Part shown: positions 55,939-64,000 of the stretch, one piece after another
Numbering within the stretch: position 1 is the first letter of the stretch
How the letters are laid out: the number at the start of each line of letters is the position of its first letter
Assembly (NCBI RefSeq): GCF_902859945.1
Contig: NZ_CADIKL010000004.1
Span: forward strand, 186,001-250,000
Direction: 5' to 3'
Origin: Paraburkholderia caffeinitolerans
Lineage (GTDB): Bacteria; Pseudomonadota; Gammaproteobacteria; Burkholderiales; Burkholderiaceae
DNA length: 64,000 nucleotides
Notes under the pieces: model-generated
Told to the model about the DNA's origin: nothing
What the model saw: the letters and a program-made list of their open reading frames with translations, nothing else
The model's database searches: none
Made by a program: the position numbers and the translations under genes

Positions 55939-56718
55939 ATGTCTTATTGGATGCGGCGCGCACGCGCCGTGTTGCCCTGGCTATTCGTAGCCGTGTTGTC
56001 CGTGGGCGCGGTGCTGCTCGTGCGGCTGCCCGCCGCGTGGATCGCGCCGCAGTTCGCGCGCGCGACCCAGGGCCACGTCAACCTCGTCGATCCGCAAGGC
56101 TCGCTCTGGCGCGGCTCGGCCACGCTCATGCTAGCTGCCGGCCACGACGTGCAGGGCGCGACGCTCCTGCCGGGCCGCATCGAATGGAGCACGTCGTTCT
56201 GGGCGCTCCTCACGGGCCGCGTGCGCATGCAGATGCGCCAGACCGAGGCCATGCCCGACCCTGTCGACGTCGAAGCGACCTTGCGCGGCGCGACGGTCAC
56301 GCCAGGCGCGATCGCGGTGCCCGCGTCGTTGCTCGCGGGCCTTGGCGCGCCGTTCAACACGCTCGATCTGGATGGCAATGTGCGGCTCGCGTGGAGCCCC
56401 TGGCGCGTATTCGGCACCGATGCGTTCGGGCGGCTGACCGTCACGCTCGGCGACATGAGCTCGCGCGTCTCGCTGGTGAAGCCGCTGGGCTCGTACGAGG
56501 CGGTGCTGCAGGCGCAGGGCGCGTCGTCGACGCTCGATCTGAGCACGCAGAAGGGGCCGTTGCTGCTCGACGGGCACGGCACGTTCTCGCGCACGTCGGC
56601 ATCGTTCAACGGCACCGCGAGCGCGACGCCCGATCAGCGCGAGAATCTGGCGGGGTTGCTGAACCTGCTGGGGCGGCCCACCGGGACCGGAGCCGTGGCG
56701 CTGACCTTCATGCGCTAA
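55939..56718 (+). CDS. gspN: Type II secretion protein GspN
   Basis: GspN is an accessory protein found in some type II systems, often ending the gsp operon. The 259-residue protein has an N-terminal membrane anchor (residues about 10-33, AVLPWLFVAVLSVGAVLLV) and a beta-rich periplasmic domain. Family features include LVDPQGSLWRGSATL, LPGRIEWSTSF and TLDLDGNVRLAW. AGGAG lies about nine bases upstream of the ATG. It is the last gene of the gsp row. Confidence 0.9.
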   Translation: MSYWMRRARAVLPWLFVAVLSVGAVLLVRLPAAWIAPQFARATQGHVNLVDPQGSLWRGSATLMLAAGHDVQGATLLPGRIEWSTSFWALLTGRVRMQMRQTEAMPDPVDVEATLRGATVTPGAIAVPASLLAGLGAPFNTLDLDGNVRLAWSPWRVFGTDAFGRLTVTLGDMSSRVSLVKPLGSYEAVLQAQGASSTLDLSTQKGPLLLDGHGTFSRTSASFNGTASATPDQRENLAGLLNLLGRPTGTGAVALTFMR

Positions 56719-56754
56719 CGCCCTGAATCGCCAGGGTGCATGGTGCAGCCGCGC

Positions 56755-58386
56755 TTACTGCGGCCGAGCGCCCTGCATCGCCGCGTCCTGCATGGCGCCA
56801 TGCGAGGAAGGCGCGATGCCCTGCGCACCTGACGCAGCGGCATCTGACGCCGCGACGGGCGCGGGCGCCGCTACACCGCCGGTTTCCTGATCCATCTGCG
56901 AGACGTCCCAGCCGCCGCCGAGCGCCTTCACGAGCCCGACCGACGACACCATGCGCTGCCCCGCGATGCTCGCGAGCTTTTGCTGCGCCGTGAACGCGGT
57001 GGTCTGCGACGACAGGACGTTCTGGTAATCGGTCGTCCCCGCCTTGTATTCGTTCGTGACGATCCGCAGCGCGTGCTGAGCCGATTCCACGGCCTGCTGC
57101 TGCACCACGATTTCCTGTGCGAGGATGCGCTGCGACGCGAGGTTGTCCTCGACGTCCTGGAACGCGGCCAGCACGGTCTGCCGGTAAGCCGCGACCTGCT
57201 GGTCATAGGCCGCGCGCGCCGCTTCGGTTTGTGCGCGGCGCAGGCCCGCGTCGAATACCGTGGCCGCAAGCGACGGCCCGAGCGTCCAGAAGCGCGACGG
57301 CATGGAAAGCAACTGCGAGAGCACCGAGCTTTCGAAGCCGCCGCTCGCCGAGAGCGTCAGCGTGGGAAAGAACGCGGAGATCGCTATGCCGATCTGCTCG
57401 TTCGCGGCCGCCGCCTTGCGCTCCGCCGAGGCGATGTCGGGGCGCCGTTCGAGCAGCGCCGAAGGCATCGTGACCGGCACCGTGGGCGGCGTGGCCGTAA
57501 GCGCAGACGCGGGGATCGAGAATGCCGAAGCTGGCTTGCCAACCAGTACGGCAATCGCGTGTTCGTCCTGCGCGCGTGCCACGCCGTTGTCGATGGCGGC
57601 GGCTTGCGCCGACTGCAATTGCGTTTGCGCCTGGATCACGTCGGCACGGCCCGCCACACCCTGCGCGTACTGGTTCTGCGTGAGCTGCAGCGACTTCTGA
57701 TAAGCGGCGACGGTGTCGTCGAGCAGCTTTTGCTGAGCGTCGAGCGAGCGCAGCGCGAACCAGGTTTGCGCGAGCGTGGCCTGCGCCGAAAGGCGCGCGT
57801 TGGCCAGATCGGCGGCGGCGCCCTGCTGGCCGGCCTCCTGTGCGCTGACCGTGCGGCTCACTTTGCCCCAGAGATCCGGTTCCCAGGTCGCGTCGAGTCC
57901 GAGGTTGACGTTGTTCGAGATCGAGCCGCTGCCCGTAAAGCCGTTGCTATTGGAGTTCGAGACGCGCGCGGGGCTGCGCGCGCGCGAGCCCGAGAACGAC
58001 GCGCTCACCACCGGGAAATACGCCGCGCGCGCCTCGCCCACCAGCGCGCGCGCCTGGCGATACGCGGCGGCGTATTGCGCGACAGTCTGGTTGCTGGCGT
58101 TGAGCTGGTCCATTAGCCCGTTGAGCTGCGCGTCGTCGTAAATGAGCCACCAGGGGCCGCGGTCAGCGGTGTCGGCGGGTTGCGCGGTCTTCCAGCCTTC
58201 GGGCGCTTCCTTGTAGGACTCGGGCACTGCCGCAGCCGGCTTGTGATAGTCGGGACCCACGGCGCAGCCGGTCAACTGGAACGTGAGCGCGGCCGCCGCG
58301 CACAGCAGGGCAAACCTGGGCGCCTGGCGCACGGCGCGGCTACGGCGAGAAACGTGATGGCCGGGAGGGACGAAACGGCAAGACAT
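56755..58386 (-). CDS. NodT-family outer membrane efflux lipoprotein (OprM/TolC-like)
   Basis: A 543-residue outer-membrane channel of RND or MFS-type tripartite pumps. The lipobox LTGC at residues 38-41 marks a lipoprotein. Two outer membrane efflux domains are present, with VGPDYHKPAAAVPESY, WEPDLWGKVSR and RPDIASAERKAAAANEQIG motifs. The C-terminal 40 residues are Ala/Gly/Gln-rich. AGGAA lies nine bases before the ATG. No inner-membrane pump or periplasmic adaptor is adjacent on the same strand, so its partner is unknown; the divergent DHA2 exporter at 59954 is a possible one. Confidence 0.92.
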   Translation of the reverse strand: MSCRFVPPGHHVSRRSRAVRQAPRFALLCAAAALTFQLTGCAVGPDYHKPAAAVPESYKEAPEGWKTAQPADTADRGPWWLIYDDAQLNGLMDQLNASNQTVAQYAAAYRQARALVGEARAAYFPVVSASFSGSRARSPARVSNSNSNGFTGSGSISNNVNLGLDATWEPDLWGKVSRTVSAQEAGQQGAAADLANARLSAQATLAQTWFALRSLDAQQKLLDDTVAAYQKSLQLTQNQYAQGVAGRADVIQAQTQLQSAQAAAIDNGVARAQDEHAIAVLVGKPASAFSIPASALTATPPTVPVTMPSALLERRPDIASAERKAAAANEQIGIAISAFFPTLTLSASGGFESSVLSQLLSMPSRFWTLGPSLAATVFDAGLRRAQTEAARAAYDQQVAAYRQTVLAAFQDVEDNLASQRILAQEIVVQQQAVESAQHALRIVTNEYKAGTTDYQNVLSSQTTAFTAQQKLASIAGQRMVSSVGLVKALGGGWDVSQMDQETGGVAAPAPVAASDAAASGAQGIAPSSHGAMQDAAMQGARPQ

Positions 58387-58610
58387 GCAAGGAATTCCTG
58401 TCGATGCGGCTGGCGAACCGGGCAAACGTCGCGCATAGCCGATGCGCGAACACGCGCGGCGTGGTGCGTCCTGCAGCAATGCGATGGGCCGGCCCGGTTC
58501 GAAGGGCTGGCAAGCTGCGGCAATGGTAGCGCACGCGCCGCGCGCAGCGCGGAACCTGCAAGGGTAAGCCGGGAATGGGCGGGGATGTGTTACCGCGCGC
58601 CGATCGCAAA

Positions 58611-59033
58611 TTACGCGTCGTTACGGCGCCAGCGACTCAGCGCGTGAACGGCGTGCAGCGCGGCTCTGCCCGCGCGCGTGCGCGCGCCACGCGTGGTGTT
58701 GGCGCGGCACGCAACCTGGACGCCGGAACAGGCGGCTTTGGCTGCCGCCGTGGTCGCCGCCGCTGCTTGCATGGCGGCCGCGACTGGGCTCGTTGCGGGC
58801 GGCGTGACACCGCTCGCCACCATGGACGTGCCAGCCCCGTCTCGCTGAGCGCGGCGCCGGTCAGCCCACACCATCAGCGCGACGGCAATCGAGCCGCCAG
58901 GCAGCACGAACATCGCTGCATAGAGTGCGAACTTGCGCCAACGCGCCGCGCCGCCGGTTTGCATGAAAGCAAGCCGCGCAGTGCAGGAGACCGAGCGGCC
59001 GATGCCGCCGAGCGCGTTTTTGAGGTACAGCAT
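58611..59033 (-). CDS. Hypothetical small membrane protein
   Basis: A possible 140-residue protein with one membrane segment at about residues 35-55 (FALYAAMFVLPGGSIAVALMV), a basic patch after it, and an Ala/Thr-rich C-terminal half with an Arg/Ala-rich end. I recognise no family. The chosen start is the ATG at 59033 without a Shine-Dalgarno; the reading frame to 59105 begins with TTG and is less likely. It lies between the NodT gene and the divergent MarR gene. It may be real or may be a chance reading frame. Confidence 0.4.
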   Translation of the reverse strand: MLYLKNALGGIGRSVSCTARLAFMQTGGAARWRKFALYAAMFVLPGGSIAVALMVWADRRRAQRDGAGTSMVASGVTPPATSPVAAAMQAAAATTAAAKAACSGVQVACRANTTRGARTRAGRAALHAVHALSRWRRNDA

Positions 59034-59196
59034 GGCGCAATCAACAGGAGAATTGGGGAATACGAGGGGATGAAGTGCTTGCCTGTCATAATATTGACTA
59101 TGCAATCAAACCACAACACACTTTGCATTGCGTCAAATGTGCTGTTGTTTTTATGCTGCGATGGCGATAAATCGACGGCTGATGCGTCACCTAATT

Positions 59197-59210
59197 TGCC
59201 TGCCCAGGCA
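59197..59210. promoter_or_regulatory. Possible operator upstream of the MarR-DHA2 genes
   Basis: TGCCTGCCCAGGCA is an inverted repeat (TGCCTG-CC-CAGGCA) 56 bases before the MarR gene start and next to CATATAAC, a possible -10 element. MarR regulators often bind such sites to repress their own operon. The assignment is an inference from position. Confidence 0.4.
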
Positions 59211-59266
59211 GACATATAACGGGCTAGAATTCGCCTGTCTTCGAGATGCATGAGAGCGACTTTCCC

Positions 59267-59797
59267 ATGAGCGACGGTACCTATGTGCCAGGCAAGGTCG
59301 GTGTGGTGCCGAGCCTCGGCTATTTCCTGTCGACGGCCCGTAACGTGCTGGCCGCGCGGATGGACCGCGCCGTCGCGCCGCTGGGGCTGACCTCGTCGCA
59401 GATCGGCGTGATTTTGCTGCTGTGGTTCGAGCATGCCCGTACGCCCAATGAAATGTCGCGCGTGCTGTCGTACGACACCGGGTCGATGACCCGCATGCTC
59501 GACCGGCTGGAGAAAAAAGGCTTTCTCGTACGCCAGCGCAGTCATGCGGACCGTCGTGTGGTCGAACTGGCGCTCACGCCGCTCGGGCGTGACGCCGCGC
59601 AGCAATTGCCGGATCTGATCGCCTCGGTGATGAACGACCAGCTACGCGGTTTTTCTGCCGACGAAGTGACCACGCTCGTCAGCCTGCTGCAACGTTTCAT
59701 CGCGAACGATGCGGACACTTCGATGGTGTGCAGCCATGTCGAAGGCGGCGCGGACGTGCCATCCAAAGCATCTGACGAAGATCACGAGAAGGTATGA
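59267..59797 (+). CDS. MarR-family transcriptional regulator
   Basis: A 176-residue MarR-type winged helix regulator: the DNA-binding part is LGLTSSQIGVILLLW to DTGSMTRMLDRLEKKGFLVRQRSHADRRV in overview, residues about 45-110. It lies 156 bases before a DHA2 multidrug exporter in the same orientation and is the likely local repressor. The start is uncertain, ATG 59267 (MSDGTYVPGK) or ATG 59246; the former is used. Confidence 0.9.
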   Translation: MSDGTYVPGKVGVVPSLGYFLSTARNVLAARMDRAVAPLGLTSSQIGVILLLWFEHARTPNEMSRVLSYDTGSMTRMLDRLEKKGFLVRQRSHADRRVVELALTPLGRDAAQQLPDLIASVMNDQLRGFSADEVTTLVSLLQRFIANDADTSMVCSHVEGGADVPSKASDEDHEKV

Positions 59798-59953
59798 GGC
59801 GGATGTCGTGGCGTCTTGGCGCCGGATAAATTTCACCTCGACCGCGTCGTATTGCGGATAAATAGCTGTCTGGGCAGTCAATGCCTCGACATGAACTTGC
59901 GGACTGCCGCCTGAACCGGAAACCTCGGCAGACGCCGAGCAAGGACCCTGAAA

Positions 59954-61534
59954 ATGGACGCCTCCACCGCCGCGCCTGCCTCTCCCGCACCCCCCGCTCC
60001 TGCCAGCGCGGAGCCCGCGCCGTTCTCAGGCGGCAAGCTCGCGCTGCTGACCGTGGGCCTCGCGCTCGGCACCTTCATGGAGGTGCTCGATACCTCGATC
60101 GCCAACGTCGCCGTGCCGACCATCTCCGGCACGCTCGGCGTCGCCAACAGCGAAGGCACGTGGGTGATCTCCTCGTATTCGGTCGCCTCGGCAATTGCCG
60201 TGCCGCTCACAGGCTGGCTCGCGCGGCGGGTGGGCGAAGTGAGGCTGTTCACGCTTTCGGTGATCCTGTTCACGATCGCCTCGGCGGCCTGCGGTTTCGC
60301 TTCCAATTTCGAGACGCTGATCGCCTTCCGTCTTGTGCAGGGCCTTGTTTCCGGCCCGATGGTGCCGCTCTCGCAAACGATCCTCATGCGCTCCTACCCG
60401 CCCGAGAAGCGCGGGCTCGCGCTGGGACTCTGGGCCATGACAGTGATCGTCGCGCCCATCTTCGGCCCGGTCATGGGCGGCTGGATCACGGACAACTACA
60501 CATGGCCGTGGATCTTCTACATCAACGTGCCGATCGGGCTCTTCTCGGGTGCTTGCGCATTCCTGCTGCTGCGCGGGCGCGAAACGAAGACCACGAAGCA
60601 GCGCATCGACGCCGTGGGCCTCGCGCTGCTCGTGATCGGCGTGTCGTGTCTGCAGATGATGCTCGACCTCGGCAAGGACCGCGACTGGTTCAACTCGAAG
60701 TTCATCGTCGCGCTCGCAATCATCGCGGCGGTATCGCTGGCGTTCATGCTCGCGTGGGAAGCCACCGAGAAGGAGCCGGTCGTCGATCTCTCGCTCTTTC
60801 GCGACCGCAACTTCGCGCTCGGCGCGTTGATCATCTCGTTCGGCTTCATGGCGTTCTTCGGCTCGGTCGTGATCTTCCCGCTCTGGCTGCAAACGGTGAT
60901 GGGCTACACGGCTGGCGTCGCGGGTCTCGCGACAGCGCCGGTGGGCCTGCTCGCGCTCGTGCTCTCGCCACTGATCGGCCGCAATATGCACAAACTCGAT
61001 CTGCGCATGGTGGCAAGCTTCGCGTTCATCGTGTTCGCCGGCGTATCGCTATGGAACGCCACGTTCACGCTCGACGTGCCGTTCAGCCAGGTGATCTTGC
61101 CGCGTCTCGTGCAGGGCATCGGCGTGGCGTGCTTCTTCGTGCCGATGACGACCATCACGCTGTCGAGCATCTCCGATGAGCGCCTCGCGAGCGCTTCGGG
61201 GCTGTCCAACTTCTTGCGCACGCTATCGGGCGCGATTGGAACGGCAGCGAGCACGACGTTCTGGGAGAACTCCGCGATCTATCACCACGCGGTGCTTTCG
61301 GAGTCGGTGAGTGTGTACTCGCCCAACACCAGCGCGTACAGCGATGCGTTGACGAGTCTCGGCTACGCGGGGCCGAGCCTGACCGCGAAGCTCAATGAAG
61401 TGGTAACGGCCCAGGGCTACATGATGGCGACCAACGACTTCTTCCGCATCTCATGCGCGATGTTCGTCGTGCTTGCGGCGCTGGTCTGGATTACGAAGCC
61501 CAGAAAGGGAGCGGGACCGGCAATGGGCCACTGA
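59954..61534 (+). CDS. DHA2-family (14-TM) multidrug exporter (EmrB-like)
   Basis: A 526-residue major facilitator of the DHA2 group. It has about 14 hydrophobic helices, the motif EVLDTSIANVAVPTISGTLG in helix 1, and motif C-like PMVPLSQTILMRSYPPEKRG after helix 4. AAGGAC lies eight bases before the ATG. No HlyD-type adaptor (EmrA) gene is next to it, while in many Burkholderiaceae such exporters are encoded with one. The drug range cannot be predicted. The preceding MarR gene is its probable regulator. Confidence 0.92.
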   Translation: MDASTAAPASPAPPAPASAEPAPFSGGKLALLTVGLALGTFMEVLDTSIANVAVPTISGTLGVANSEGTWVISSYSVASAIAVPLTGWLARRVGEVRLFTLSVILFTIASAACGFASNFETLIAFRLVQGLVSGPMVPLSQTILMRSYPPEKRGLALGLWAMTVIVAPIFGPVMGGWITDNYTWPWIFYINVPIGLFSGACAFLLLRGRETKTTKQRIDAVGLALLVIGVSCLQMMLDLGKDRDWFNSKFIVALAIIAAVSLAFMLAWEATEKEPVVDLSLFRDRNFALGALIISFGFMAFFGSVVIFPLWLQTVMGYTAGVAGLATAPVGLLALVLSPLIGRNMHKLDLRMVASFAFIVFAGVSLWNATFTLDVPFSQVILPRLVQGIGVACFFVPMTTITLSSISDERLASASGLSNFLRTLSGAIGTAASTTFWENSAIYHHAVLSESVSVYSPNTSAYSDALTSLGYAGPSLTAKLNEVVTAQGYMMATNDFFRISCAMFVVLAALVWITKPRKGAGPAMGH

Positions 61535-61561
61535 TGGCCCACAGACGATCCCGTGAAGACC

Positions 61562-61580
61562 GCCCGCGATAAACGCGGGC
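61562..61580. terminator. Hairpin between convergent genes
   Basis: GCCCGCG and CGCGGGC pair around ATAAA, 27 bases after the exporter stop and 45 bases after the OmpA-like stop on the minus strand. No U-tract follows on either strand, so it is a probable but weak terminator. Confidence 0.45.
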
Positions 61581-61625
61581 GTGTGCAGTTGCTGCCGTGA
61601 TGAGCGTGACGCTCGACGTGGTGTC

Positions 61626-62333
61626 TTAGCGTGCGGTGACACCGCTCGTCTGAATTTCGACGCGGCGATTTTGCGCGCGGCCTGCAGCCGTTGCGTTCGA
61701 GGCGACGGGCTTCGTGGCCGCATAGCCGTGAACCTGGTACTGGCCGGCATGCAATCCATGCGACTGCAGATAGTTGCGCACGGTTTCCGCGCGGCGCAGC
61801 GAGAGGCGGTCGTTCAGTGCCTTCGAGCCCGTGGAGTCCGTATGGCCGTCGATCACGACCGTGCCGATGTTCACGCCGTCGCTATCTGCGATGAACTTGT
61901 CGAGTGCCTGCTTGCCTGCCGGCAGCAGGTTGTACTTGTTGATTTCAAAGTTCGCGTCGGCGTTCAGCGTGACGGTGCGCGGTTGCGTGTCGACAACCGG
62001 CGGCGGGGGCGGCGGCGGTGCCTGGACAACGGGCTGCGGCGCCTGGCAAACGAACATGATTTCGCGCGGGTCGTTTTCGGGCTTGAATCCGGACGCGGCG
62101 CGGTCGGTCGAGGAGACTCGCAGCGGTTCCTTGTTGCCGCAAATCTCGGTGACCTTCTTCATACAGGCCATCGAGCTTTCCAGCAGGCCCAGACACTGTA
62201 CGCGGTACGCCTGCGAGCCGTTGGCGAGCGTCACAATGTCGAGGTTGTAGGTCGGGCCTGACGCGGTCGTGCAACCAGCCGCGACGACGATAAGGGCAGC
62301 CAGTGCGCTGGCTGGCAGAAGTCGCATTTTCAT
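61626..62333 (-). CDS. OmpA-family outer membrane lipoprotein
   Basis: A 235-residue lipoprotein with lipobox VAAGC (Cys21). A Cys-rich central part and a Pro-rich linker (APPPPPPPVVD) precede a C-terminal OmpA peptidoglycan-binding domain. The domain has NADANFEINKYNLLPAGKQ and IDGHTDSTGSKALNDRLSLR, with the Asp and Arg that contact diaminopimelate. It anchors the outer membrane to peptidoglycan. The start is MKMRLLPASALAALIVVAAG; an ATG two codons later is also possible. Confidence 0.92.
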   Translation of the reverse strand: MKMRLLPASALAALIVVAAGCTTASGPTYNLDIVTLANGSQAYRVQCLGLLESSMACMKKVTEICGNKEPLRVSSTDRAASGFKPENDPREIMFVCQAPQPVVQAPPPPPPPVVDTQPRTVTLNADANFEINKYNLLPAGKQALDKFIADSDGVNIGTVVIDGHTDSTGSKALNDRLSLRRAETVRNYLQSHGLHAGQYQVHGYAATKPVASNATAAGRAQNRRVEIQTSGVTAR

Positions 62334-62500
62334 TTTCTGATTCGAAGGATGGAAGAGGAATGTACTGTCGTCCGGCGCACGCCGAAGCAGAGCCACAATA
62401 CGACCCCTCGACACGTCACCCAATCAGATAATGCTTAAATGCACAATCGAAGTGATTCGATTCGGAATATGTCCAACCACGCGGTGCGAGCGAGTCGAGC

Positions 62501-62995
62501 TCACTTGGCTTCATTCGCCGCGCGCGCCCCAACCGACGATGCAGCGCCCGTGTCCGCAGCCTCCGCGTCAGGGTTGTCCGCGTCGTTGCCCGTTCCCTGG
62601 ATCGGCTGTTCGATGCCCGTGCGCACGTACTGCTTGAACGCCGCGCCGGCCGCCCAAGGATCGGGCTTGCAGCCGAGCGAACTGTCGCAATGGGCCGCGA
62701 AGCCGATGGTGGTCGTGCCGTCGCTGTTGTGAGTCCGCGTGATTTCGTAGGCGAGCGCGCGCTTGCCGCCGCCGGGGCCGGCGGTCTGGATCAGCGTGTC
62801 GGTTACGGTTTGCACTTCGTACTTCGAATGGTCGCGCACCCAGTCCTGGGCACGTTGCCACCAGATGTCGCACTGCGGCTTGTCGCTGCAGGTGAGCGGC
62901 GCGGTGGCGATCTGCATGACGTCGGGGTTGACCTGGCCGCGCGGCGCGCAGGCCGCTAGCGCTGCGCAGAACAGAATCGGCAGGATTCGTTTCAT
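62501..62995 (-). CDS. Small lipoprotein of unknown function
   Basis: A 164-residue protein with a short lipoprotein signal (MKRILPILFCAALAAC, lipobox Cys16) and a soluble C-terminal part. It has the segments CSDKPQCDIWWQRAQDWVRDH and CDSSLGCKPDPWAAGAAF, with two Cys pairs that could form disulfides. I do not recognise a named family. GGGAGGAA lies seven bases before the ATG at 62995. It lies 172 bases after the gshA stop, on the same strand. Confidence 0.8.
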   Translation of the reverse strand: MKRILPILFCAALAACAPRGQVNPDVMQIATAPLTCSDKPQCDIWWQRAQDWVRDHSKYEVQTVTDTLIQTAGPGGGKRALAYEITRTHNSDGTTTIGFAAHCDSSLGCKPDPWAAGAAFKQYVRTGIEQPIQGTGNDADNPDAEAADTGAASSVGARAANEAK

Positions 62996-63167
62996 CGTGT
63001 GGTTCCTCCCTGTATGGGCTCGCGTCATGCGCGGCCCGGTTATCTTGTGGTTGGCATGCGGGGGCGTCGGCGGATGCCGGGACGTACTGCCCATGCATCG
63101 TTGGACCACGCCCGCACGCCGGTGTTTCGAGCAAGTGGAATGCCCGAAACACTCCACAAGCACAGGG

Positions 63168-64000
63168 TTAAACGCTGTAGCGGTTGAGCGTGAAGGCGCG
63201 ATACGCGGTCACGAAGGCGTCGAACGAGCCCACTTCTTCACGCTCGAGCTTCGCCTGTTCTTCCAGCGACTCGCGCGCGAGCGCCTCGAATTGTGCCATC
63301 GCCTGGGGAGCAAGCGGGCGCGAGAGGAAATGCGCCGCATGGCGCTCGCTTTGCGCGAGCGCAAATTGCAGGAAGGATTGCTGATTGCCGCGCATCGTTT
63401 CCAGCACGCGCGCGGAGGGCGTGAGCGATGCATCGGCGAGTTTCGCGCGCTGTGCCGCGACTGAGCGTGCATGCTCGTCGCCACCGCGCAGCGCGTCCAG
63501 CACGGCGGCGCTGCGCTCGATCTTCGAAAGCAGCTCGGCGGCCCAATCCTGCATCGAGACCGTGTCGTTGCCACGCTTGAGCTCGAGGCCCGGGCGGCGC
63601 CCTTCCTTCGTGACGAGGCCGAAATTCTCGTTCGCCTGTGCGTAGTCGGCTGCGGGCAACGGCGGGCTTTCTTCGAGCGCGCAGGTGAGCAGGTAGGCGT
63701 CGAGAAAACGCGCGGCTTCGAGCGAAATGCCGGTGGGCTCGAACGGATCGATGTCCATGCAGCGCACCTCGACGTATTGCACGCCGCGCGCGGCGAGCGC
63801 ATGCAGCGGCCGCTCGCCCGGATACGTGACGCGCTTCGGGCGGATCGTCGAATAGAACTCGTTTTCGATCTGCAACACGTTGGTGTTGATCTGCACCCAC
63901 TCGCCGTCGCGATGCGTGCCAATGGCTTCATATGGCGGATACGGTTGGCTCACCGCCTGCGTGAGCGCGTCGAGGTAGCCCGGCAGCGTGTCGTAGTCGG
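63168..64000 (-). CDS. gshA: Glutamate-cysteine ligase GshA, C-terminal part (cut by window edge)
   Basis: GshA joins glutamate and cysteine in the first step of glutathione synthesis. About 276 residues are present; the reading frame is open to the window end (DYDTLPGYLDALTQAVSQP at the edge), so the N-terminal half lies outside. Recognisable proteobacterial type blocks are QINTNVLQIENEFYSTIRPKR, VQYVEVRCMDIDPFEP and GISLEAARFLDAYLLTC. The C-terminus ends FTLNRYSV. The ORF within the window appears to start at a Met at 63953, but the residues before it match the family, so that is not the gene start. Confidence 0.95.
   Translation of the reverse strand, partial: DYDTLPGYLDALTQAVSQPYPPYEAIGTHRDGEWVQINTNVLQIENEFYSTIRPKRVTYPGERPLHALAARGVQYVEVRCMDIDPFEPTGISLEAARFLDAYLLTCALEESPPLPAADYAQANENFGLVTKEGRRPGLELKRGNDTVSMQDWAAELLSKIERSAAVLDALRGGDEHARSVAAQRAKLADASLTPSARVLETMRGNQQSFLQFALAQSERHAAHFLSRPLAPQAMAQFEALARESLEEQAKLEREEVGSFDAFVTAYRAFTLNRYSV

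Overview
The window is GC-rich, gene-dense chromosomal DNA from a beta-proteobacterium of the Burkholderiaceae, most likely Paraburkholderia or a close relative. I infer this from gene content, gene order (atp operon, parAB, rsmG-mnmG, gsp cluster with an inverted gspC) and protein style, not from a database search. It looks like the origin-proximal part of the main chromosome. No prophage, insertion sequence, CRISPR array, rRNA or tRNA was seen.

Layout. (a) 1-5.1 kb: the F1Fo ATP synthase operon on the minus strand (atpI-B-E-F-H-A-G, atpG cut by the window edge), with a recognisable promoter before atpI. (b) 5.3-10.9 kb: an SLC13-type permease, parB, parA, rsmG and mnmG, all minus and tightly packed. 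A perfect parS site lies inside mnmG and a second lies just upstream of it. (c) 11.1-23.0 kb: two branched-chain amino acid type ABC transporter clusters, all minus. The first has two tandem paralogous binding proteins and a fused LivM-LivG protein; the second has separate genes. (d) 23.3-38.5 kb: mixed metabolic and regulatory genes. These are a GMC oxidoreductase with a divergent LysR regulator, a CYTH protein, Lrp/phhA/phhB (phenylalanine hydroxylation), an OmpR-type two-component pair, a SET-domain protein, an old-yellow-enzyme homologue, a glutamine amidotransferase, a MarR regulator with a four-cysteine tail, a YbdK-type ligase and a cation/proton antiporter. (e) 38.8-39.3 kb: a gene-free, comparatively AT-rich stretch with two perfect DnaA boxes and several near matches, which I propose as a candidate oriC. 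(f) 39.3-44.0 kb: mnmC, an HU gene with promoter and terminator, a COG0523 GTPase and a small lytic transglycosylase. (g) 44.5-56.7 kb: a complete type II secretion cluster gspD-E-F, inverted gspC, then gspG-H-I-J-K-L-M-N. (h) 56.8-64 kb: a NodT-type outer membrane factor, a MarR regulator with a DHA2 exporter, an OmpA-like lipoprotein, a small lipoprotein and the C-terminal part of gshA.

How it fits together. ParA, ParB, the two parS sites, the DnaA-box cluster, HU, and the bias of genes to the minus strand left of about 39 kb (30 of 36) and toward the plus strand to the right (14 of 23) are what is expected around a replication origin. The energy (atp) and tRNA wobble-modification genes (mnmG, mnmC) are core functions. 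The liv clusters and phh genes handle amino acids. The gsp cluster builds the outer-membrane secretion machine.

Most of the window is well-understood core genome. The points most worth a second look are the oriC candidate, a parS site that is also the stem of an intrinsic terminator, a 28-nt repeat found three times (twice in a nested hairpin between gspM and gspN), the Cys4-tailed MarR protein, and several protein oddities (LivM-LivG fusion, LivF with Arg in the Walker A motif, minimal inverted GspC, CYTH motif change). Gene starts were chosen from Shine-Dalgarno spacing, overlaps and family N-termini; uncertain ones are flagged.
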